The position numbers were made by a program, and so were the translations under genes. Under the pieces are notes generated by a model. That model did not search any database. It was not told the origin of the DNA and worked only from the letters and a program-made list of their open reading frames with translations. Below are positions 59,384 through 64,000 of a DNA stretch of 64,000 bases, one piece after another; position 1 is the stretch's first letter; every line of letters begins with the position of its first letter. The DNA is from Nocardioides sp. L-11A (GTDB lineage Bacteria; Actinomycetota; Actinomycetes; Propionibacteriales; Nocardioidaceae). The stretch lies in the NCBI GenBank assembly GCA_029961745.1, contig CP124680.1, positions 1,860,001 to 1,924,000 of the forward strand, given 5' to 3'.

Positions 59384-60136
59384 TCAGGGAACGACGGTCA
59401 CCGTGATGAGGTTGGACGAGAAGTAGTCGTCGAAGCCCGAGTCCTTGGTGTAGTACGCCTGGTAGGTGTACGACTGGTTCGCGACTCCCTTGGGGATCGT
59501 GGTGGTGCCGGAGACGACCCGGCTGCAGACGGTCGTGCTGAAGTCGAACGCTCCGTTGCTGACGCTCGCCATGGCGAGGTACGACGGCGACTGCGAGCCG
59601 CCGGCGATGTTGCCGTCCTTGTAGATGTCGACGTAGCCGCCGGTGGCCGGAGCGCCCCTGTACTTGACGTTGCCGGACAGCTTGGTGCGGTTGGTGGAGT
59701 TGCTGATCGAGCAGGTCAGCGCGGTGGTGTTGAGCGTCAGGGCCGAGTCGTAGACCTCGAACTTGGTCTTGCCCTTCTGCTTCTTGAACTTGACCTTCAC
59801 CTTGTAGTGCCCGGTGCCGAGGGCCGGGACGGTGTACTTGGCCTTGCCCTTCTTGGCCTTGGCCTTGCCCTTCAGCGTCATGCCGTTGTCGCCGGCGACG
59901 GTGAACTTGACCTTGCCGGAGCCGCGCAGGTTCGACGCGGTGAGGACCAGCCTGCTGATGCCGGGCTGGACGCCGGCGGCGGACTTCTTGACCTTGATCT
60001 TGTTGCCGGCCTTGGCCTTCGCGGCGACGACCGGGGCGTCGGTGGCGGGGGCCGCTGCGGCGGTCGACGTCAGGGCCGGCGTGGCGAGGGCGACCGCGGT
60101 GATCGCGACGACGCCAGCGGAGACGAGCCTGCGCAT
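59384..60136 (-). CDS. Secreted Lys-rich beta-repeat protein
   Basis: A 250-residue exported protein. Signal peptide to about residue 30 (ending SAAAAP). Residues 35-130 are highly basic and beta-like: KIKVKKSAAGVQPG, GSGKVKFTV, LKGKAKAKKGKAKYTV, HYKVKVKFKKQKGKTKFEV. The remaining part is an uncharged Ser/Thr/Tyr-rich beta domain with two Cys. The basic block is akin to the tail of the B12-locus protein at 53301 and to the partial gene at 63636. ATG at 60136 has AAGGAG six bases before it. Function unknown; wall binding is possible. Confidence 0.75.
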   Translation of the reverse strand: MRRLVSAGVVAITAVALATPALTSTAAAAPATDAPVVAAKAKAGNKIKVKKSAAGVQPGISRLVLTASNLRGSGKVKFTVAGDNGMTLKGKAKAKKGKAKYTVPALGTGHYKVKVKFKKQKGKTKFEVYDSALTLNTTALTCSISNSTNRTKLSGNVKYRGAPATGGYVDIYKDGNIAGGSQSPSYLAMASVSNGAFDFSTTVCSRVVSGTTTIPKGVANQSYTYQAYYTKDSGFDDYFSSNLITVTVVP

Positions 60137-60243
60137 GTGGAGCTCCTTCATCGGTTGCGACCGATCACATGGAGGGTTGCTCCCGTGTCGGCCAGGGGTG
60201 AGACGCAGGGCTACCTTCCCCGGCCGATCGGGGGTAAACCGCC

Positions 60244-61422
60244 CTACGGCTCGATGAGCAGGATCCGGTCGTCCTCGGCGCCCGGGTCGCCACGGCCGTC
60301 CTCGTTGCTGGTGCTCAGCCACAGCCGGCCGTCGGGGGCGCGGACGACGGTCCGCAGCCGCCCGTAGTCACCGTTGCCGCCCTTCGCGGAGAAGTACGCC
60401 GTGGGATCGCTCACCTGGCCGTCGGCGACCTTGATCCGCCACAGCCGCTCGCCGTTGAGTGCCGCCATCCACAGATAGCCGCCGGCGTGGGCGAGGCCCG
60501 AGGGCGACGCCTCGTCGGTCGACCAGGTCAGCGCCGGACGGGAGTACTTCGCCGGTCCGCCGGTGCCCTCCACGACCGGCCAACCGTAGTCCTGGCCCGG
60601 CACGATCCGGTTGAGCTCGTCGGCCTTGCTGTCGCCGAACTCCGAGGCCCACAGCAGGCCCTTGTCGTCGAAGGCGAGGCCCTGCACGTTGCGGTGCCCC
60701 CACGACCACACGGCGTCCCCGAACGGGTTGCCGGGAGCGGGCTCGCCGTCGGCGGTGATCCGCAGGATCTTCCCGGCCATCGAGGACCGGTCGCGCGCGA
60801 GCTGGTCGTCGCCGATCTCGCCGGTGGAGACGTAGAGGAAGCCGTCGGGGCCGAACGCCAGCCGGCCGCCGTCGTGGATCCGCCCGTCGGGGATGCCGGT
60901 CAGGATCGGCTCGGTCGCGCCGAGGTCGTCGCCGTCGAGCCTCGCGCGCACGACGCGGTTGTCCTCGTCGGTGGTGACGTAGAAGTAGATCAGCCCGTCG
61001 GTGGCGAAGCCGGGGGAGACCGCGACGCCGAGCAGCCCGGCCTCGCCGCCCGGTGCGGTCTCCGGGATCCGGCCGATCTCGACGACCTCGCCCTCCTGGT
61101 CGCTCGTCCCGCCATGGCCCGGCACCTCGGGCGGGGTCACGAGGAGCACCCGCCCGCTGTCGCGCTCGGTGACCACGCCGCGACCGTCGGGCAGGAAGTC
61201 GATGCCCCACGGCGTGGCCAGGCCGGAGGCGACCGTCGCGACCACGTCCGGGACGCCGTCGATGGTGAAGATGACCTTGCCGTCGACGACCGATCCGGTC
61301 GGCGCCGCGGTCGCGGTGCCCATCACGTCGACGGTGCTCACGTTGCCGCCCTGCCCGCAGCCGGCGACGACGAGCGCCAGCGCGGCGAGCCCGGCCGCGA
61401 CCCGGCCGCCCGGACGGCTCAC
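60244..61422 (-). CDS. PQQ-dependent sugar dehydrogenase-like lipoprotein
   Basis: A 392-residue exported lipoprotein. Lipobox VVAGC (Cys about residue 22). The six-bladed beta-propeller of the glucose/sorbosone dehydrogenase family follows: ATPWGIDFLPDGRGVVTERDSG, RIHDGGRLAFGPDGFLYVSTGE, SMAGKILRI, WSWGHRNVQGLAFD and ASEFGDSKADELNRI with the DYGW motif. The family uses PQQ and calcium; whether this organism makes PQQ is not visible. Start GTG/ATG at 61422 overlaps the upstream hydrolase gene (ATGA), so they form an operon. Confidence 0.9.
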   Translation of the reverse strand: MSRPGGRVAAGLAALALVVAGCGQGGNVSTVDVMGTATAAPTGSVVDGKVIFTIDGVPDVVATVASGLATPWGIDFLPDGRGVVTERDSGRVLLVTPPEVPGHGGTSDQEGEVVEIGRIPETAPGGEAGLLGVAVSPGFATDGLIYFYVTTDEDNRVVRARLDGDDLGATEPILTGIPDGRIHDGGRLAFGPDGFLYVSTGEIGDDQLARDRSSMAGKILRITADGEPAPGNPFGDAVWSWGHRNVQGLAFDDKGLLWASEFGDSKADELNRIVPGQDYGWPVVEGTGGPAKYSRPALTWSTDEASPSGLAHAGGYLWMAALNGERLWRIKVADGQVSDPTAYFSAKGGNGDYGRLRTVVRAPDGRLWLSTSNEDGRGDPGAEDDRILLIEP

Positions 61423-62354
61423 GAGAGGCCGTCCAGGAACTCGCGCAGCAGGCCGTGCACCCGCTCGGGCTGCTCCAGCTGCACGAAGTGGGAGCCGCGC
61501 AGCTCGACGTACCTGCTCTCCTTGCCGCGCGCGGCCAGGCGCCGCGACGCGCTCGCCATGTCACGGGCGCCGGCCAGGATGTCCCAGGTCGCCGAGACGA
61601 ACATGGTCGGCACCTCGATCCGGCTCAGTCGCACGCGCGGGTGGCGGGACGTGCTGATCGCGAGGTGGGCGTACCAGTCGACCGGCGTGGTGACGAACTC
61701 CCGCAGACCGATCGCCGCGGCGTCGGGGTCGGCGACGGGGAACATGAACCCGGTGCGGCCCAGCAGCCGGACGATGGCGGCGTTGACCGGGAGCCGGCGG
61801 ACGAGCGGGTTGACCGCCCACCCGGTGTGCTTGGCGACGCGGCAGGCGTTCACCGTGACCGCCCGCGCCAGCAGGCGGGGCAGGTGCAGGGGACCGAGCA
61901 TGGTCGCGAAGGTGTCGCCCGGGACCCCGCACATGGCGAAGATGCCGCGCACCCGCTCCGGGTGACGGTAGGTCATCTCGAAGGCGGTGTTGACGCCCAT
62001 CGACCAGCCCATGAGGACCGCGCTGTCGATGCCGAAGTGGTCCATCACGGACAGGCCGTCCTGGACGAAGTGCTCGATCTCGACGTGCCTCGGGTCGGCC
62101 GGGCGCTCCGACCCGCCGACGCCGCGGTGGTTCCAGGACACCACCCGCACCCCGCAGTCAGGGTCGAGCAGCCACGGCCACAGCCGGGGGTTCGTGCCGA
62201 GCCCGTTGCAGAGCACGACGGTCGGGCCGTCGATCACTCCGTCGGGGTCGTTGGTCCAGGCCCGGACGTGGGTCCCGTCGTCGGACAGGATGTCGCGGAA
62301 GGCGATCGACGCGGACCGAACACGCTGCTCGGGCCGGGGAGCGGAGGTCGACAT
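61419..62354 (-). CDS. Alpha/beta hydrolase
   Basis: A 311-residue soluble hydrolase. LCNGLGTNPRLW (oxyanion turn), VVSWNHRGVGGS, nucleophile GWSMGVN, Asp in SATWDILA and His in GSHFVQLEQPE form the expected catalytic machinery. A cap domain is likely between about 155 and 240. ATG at 62354 is seven bases after CAGAAT on the minus strand. It overlaps the sugar dehydrogenase gene by four bases. Possible esterase, lactonase or haloalkane-like activity; the substrate is unknown. Confidence 0.87.
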   Translation of the reverse strand: MSTSAPRPEQRVRSASIAFRDILSDDGTHVRAWTNDPDGVIDGPTVVLCNGLGTNPRLWPWLLDPDCGVRVVSWNHRGVGGSERPADPRHVEIEHFVQDGLSVMDHFGIDSAVLMGWSMGVNTAFEMTYRHPERVRGIFAMCGVPGDTFATMLGPLHLPRLLARAVTVNACRVAKHTGWAVNPLVRRLPVNAAIVRLLGRTGFMFPVADPDAAAIGLREFVTTPVDWYAHLAISTSRHPRVRLSRIEVPTMFVSATWDILAGARDMASASRRLAARGKESRYVELRGSHFVQLEQPERVHGLLREFLDGLS

Positions 62355-62395
62355 GGGGTCGATTCTGCCGGACCCCGGCCGGGGAGCCGCGTCGA

Positions 62396-62599
62396 TCAGG
62401 CGTGCAGCGAGACGGAGCCCTCGAGCCGAGGGGTACGCCGGGCGCCGGCCCGGGCGGCGAGGAAGGCCTCGACCTCCTCCCGCTCGGCGCGGCGCTGGGT
62501 GCACGCGGTGAGCGCGACCATGGCGTTGCGACGGGCCCGCTGCTGCAGTGCGACGGACCAGGTGTGGGCGAGACGGGTCAGGGGCTCAGGCAGTGACAT
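62396..62599 (-). CDS. Small hypothetical protein
   Basis: A 67-residue helical protein, rich in Arg, Ala and Glu (VALQQRARRNAMVALTACTQRRAEREEVEAF in parts), with no recognised domain. It begins with ATG preceded by GGAG at a rather long 11 bases. Codon use in this frame (GC-rich third positions) suits a real gene, and no competing longer gene lies in the 312-bp gap between its neighbours. Function unknown. Confidence 0.5.
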   Translation of the reverse strand: MSLPEPLTRLAHTWSVALQQRARRNAMVALTACTQRRAEREEVEAFLAARAGARRTPRLEGSVSLHA

Positions 62600-62666
62600 G
62601 GGGGTGTCAGCTCCGGATGGGGGATGGCGACGGGCCGAACCTACCCTCCGCTGGGGGAGCCCCGGG

Positions 62667-63548
62667 TCACGTCGGGGTGACGTCCGGGTGAACAGCGGTC
62701 CGGGTGGCGCGGGTCGCGCCGACGCTGGCGACGACGACGCACCCGATCGCGACCCACTGCACGGGAGCCAGCGCCTCCCCGACGACGGCCAGGCCCGCGA
62801 GCGCGGCCGCGGCCGGCTCCAGGCTCATCAGCACCCCGAAGGTGGCGGCCGGCAGGGTGCGCAGAGCCGCGAGCTCCGCGCTGTAGGGGACGACGGAGCT
62901 GAGGAGGCCGACCGCCGCGCCGAGCAGGAGCACCCGGCGGTCGGCCAGGTCGGCGGTGTCCACCGTGAGCAGCAGCGGCGTCAGCAGGACGACGGCCACG
63001 AGGCTGGCCACGCCGAGACCGTCGATGCCCTCCCAGCGCCGGCCGGTGGCGGCGCTGGACAGGATGTAGCCGGCCCACGCCGCCCCGGCGAGGACGGCGT
63101 ACGCGACGCCGACGGGGTCGAGGTGGCCGCGCTCGAAGCCGAGCAGGAGCACCCCGATCGCGGCCAGTCCGACCCACCCGAGGTCGCGCGGCCGACGGAA
63201 GCCGACCGCCGCGAGCACCAGCGGCCCGATGAACTCGATGGTCACCGCGACGCCGATCGGGATCCGGGAGAAGGACTGGTAGATGCCCCAGTTCATCGCG
63301 CCGAGGCAGGCGCCGTACCGGGCCGCGACCAGCCAGTCCTCCCGGCTGCGTCCCCGCAGCCGGGGGCGGGCCCACAGGAGCAGCACCGCCGCGCTGGTCG
63401 CCAGCCGCAGCCAGACCACGCCGTTGGGGGCGAGGTCGTCGAAGAGGAGCTTCGCGAACCCCGCGCCGAGCTGGACCGACGCGATCCCGAGCACGACCAG
63501 GCCGACCGCCAGGCCCAGCGACGGGCCGTGGCGGGGGGTCGGGTGCAC
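62667..63548 (-). CDS. EamA/RhaT-family (drug/metabolite transporter) permease
   Basis: A 293-residue permease with ten hydrophobic segments arranged as two EamA repeats (about residues 10-135 and 145-280). LGAMNWGIYQSFSRIPIGVAVTIEFIGPL (in parts) is typical of the RhtA threonine/homoserine exporter branch. Exact substrate unknown. Two tandem GTG starts exist (63554 and 63548); the second lies exactly six bases after TAGCGT, so it is preferred as a leaderless start. Confidence 0.87.
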   Translation of the reverse strand: MHPTPRHGPSLGLAVGLVVLGIASVQLGAGFAKLLFDDLAPNGVVWLRLATSAAVLLLWARPRLRGRSREDWLVAARYGACLGAMNWGIYQSFSRIPIGVAVTIEFIGPLVLAAVGFRRPRDLGWVGLAAIGVLLLGFERGHLDPVGVAYAVLAGAAWAGYILSSAATGRRWEGIDGLGVASLVAVVLLTPLLLTVDTADLADRRVLLLGAAVGLLSSVVPYSAELAALRTLPAATFGVLMSLEPAAAALAGLAVVGEALAPVQWVAIGCVVVASVGATRATRTAVHPDVTPT

Positions 63549-63554
63549 GGGCAC

Positions 63555-63560
63555 ACGCTA
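63555..63560 (-). promoter_or_regulatory. -10 element of a leaderless promoter
   Basis: On the minus strand TAGCGT ends six bases before the GTG at 63548; the other GTG abuts it directly and would be upstream of the transcript start. Confidence 0.45.
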
Positions 63561-63581
63561 ACCGCGGGTCCCCGAACGCCA

Positions 63582-63615
63582 CGAACCGCCGATCTCCCCA
63601 CGGATCGGCGGTTCG
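63582..63615 (-). terminator. Terminator hairpin of the partial secreted-protein gene
   Basis: CGAACCGCCGATC and GATCGGCGGTTCG give a perfect 13-bp stem with an eight-base loop, 20 bp after the stop of the minus-strand gene at 63636. No T-run follows. Confidence 0.65.
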
Positions 63616-63635
63616 GGCCCTCCCGGGCGGGTGGG

Positions 63636-64000
63636 CTACTTGGCGGCGACGAGGCCGTCGACGGTGACCTTGCGGCCGTTCTTGCTGACCACCTTGATCT
63701 TGAGCGTGCCGCCCTGGACGCCGGCGAAGTCGGCGAGGGTGACGGTCGACCGACCGGCGCCCTTGAGGCTGATCTTCTTCAGCAGGGTGCCGTTCCAGGT
63801 GACCTTGATCTTGCCGCCCTTCTTGGCCTTGGTGACCATGAGCGCGAGATGACGGGCCTGGACGCCGTCGATGACGAGCTTGCGCCCCTTCTTCTTGGCG
63901 GTCGTGGCGGTGTTGTTGAACGCGCCGGCCTGGGCGACGCGCTTCCACTTCTTGCCGGTCAGTGCGGTGTCGTCGAGCGGGACGGTCGTGCAGCGCTCGC
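63636..64000 (-). CDS. Secreted protein, C-terminal beta-sandwich domain (5' end outside window)
   Basis: The frame is open from the window edge to the TAA at 63636, so only the last 121 residues are seen. They begin near ERCTTVPLDDTALTGKKWKRV and continue through AGAFNNTATTAKKKGRKLVIDGVQARHLALMVTKAKKGGKIKV (in parts) to TLKIKVVSKNGRKVTVDGLVA. This is the pattern of a carbohydrate-binding-like beta-sandwich found at the ends of actinobacterial secreted hydrolases. It is very Lys-rich, like the proteins at 53301 and 59384. The catalytic domain, if any, is beyond the window. Confidence 0.65.
   Translation of the reverse strand, partial: ERCTTVPLDDTALTGKKWKRVAQAGAFNNTATTAKKKGRKLVIDGVQARHLALMVTKAKKGGKIKVTWNGTLLKKISLKGAGRSTVTLADFAGVQGGTLKIKVVSKNGRKVTVDGLVAAK

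Overview
The window is GC-rich chromosomal DNA with frequent GTG starts, dense co-directional genes and many overlapping stop/start codons (ATGA, GTGA, TGATG). Gene content and order (mreD-PBP2-rodA, a TIGR03960 radical SAM gene, a DUF2344 gene, rne, rplU, rpmA, obg, proB, gatCAB) point to an actinobacterium. The Lys-rich secreted proteins and the overall style suggest Nocardioidaceae (Nocardioides-like), but genus level is inference. I saw no rRNA, tRNA, CRISPR array, transposase or integrase.

Layout. 1-3.6 kb: end of the cell-elongation operon (mreD, PBP2, rodA). 3.7-8.9 kb: a copper/metal locus (small His-containing membrane protein, YcnI-like, fused CopC-CopD, then on the other strand a lipoprotein and a Ca2+/H+ antiporter). 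8.9-10.9 kb: TIGR03960-type radical SAM protein. 10.9-28.5 kb: a block inserted between that gene and the DUF2344 gene that usually follows it. It holds three tandem septum-formation-like membrane proteins plus the remnant of a fourth, then a surface-glycan locus with six glycosyltransferases, two methyltransferases, coiled-coil proteins, ManA and two GDP-mannose 4,6-dehydratase-like enzymes. 28.6-36.1 kb: the conserved DUF2344, rne/rng, rplU, rpmA, obg, proB block. 36.2-48.4 kb: monooxygenase, cysteine desulfurase-mnmA-MetE-like, a TetR-controlled MFS exporter, ligA, AraC/VOC pair and a lipoprotein hydrolase. 49.0-52.4 kb: gatCAB. 52.4-53.1 kb: a VapBC-type toxin-antitoxin pair. 53.1-59.3 kb: the most interesting unit, described below. 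59.4-64 kb: secreted and metabolic genes on the minus strand.

The unit at 53.1-59.3 kb begins with a cobalamin riboswitch. It controls a five-gene operon: a secreted alpha6/alpha6-barrel-like protein, a membrane-anchored DUF4430-like protein, and a complete ECF transporter (T, fused A-A, S). The two secreted proteins correspond in order and apparent fold to the two domains of animal intrinsic factor/transcobalamin. The unit therefore looks like a bacterial transcobalamin-like capture system feeding an ECF importer. The leader carries mutually exclusive helices that could hide or expose the first gene's ribosome binding site.

Two genome-scale signals also stand out. One is two families of palindromic intergenic repeats (two copies each), mostly sitting between convergent genes. 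The other is a recurrent TANNNT-N6/7-start codon arrangement at many first genes, implying widespread leaderless transcription.
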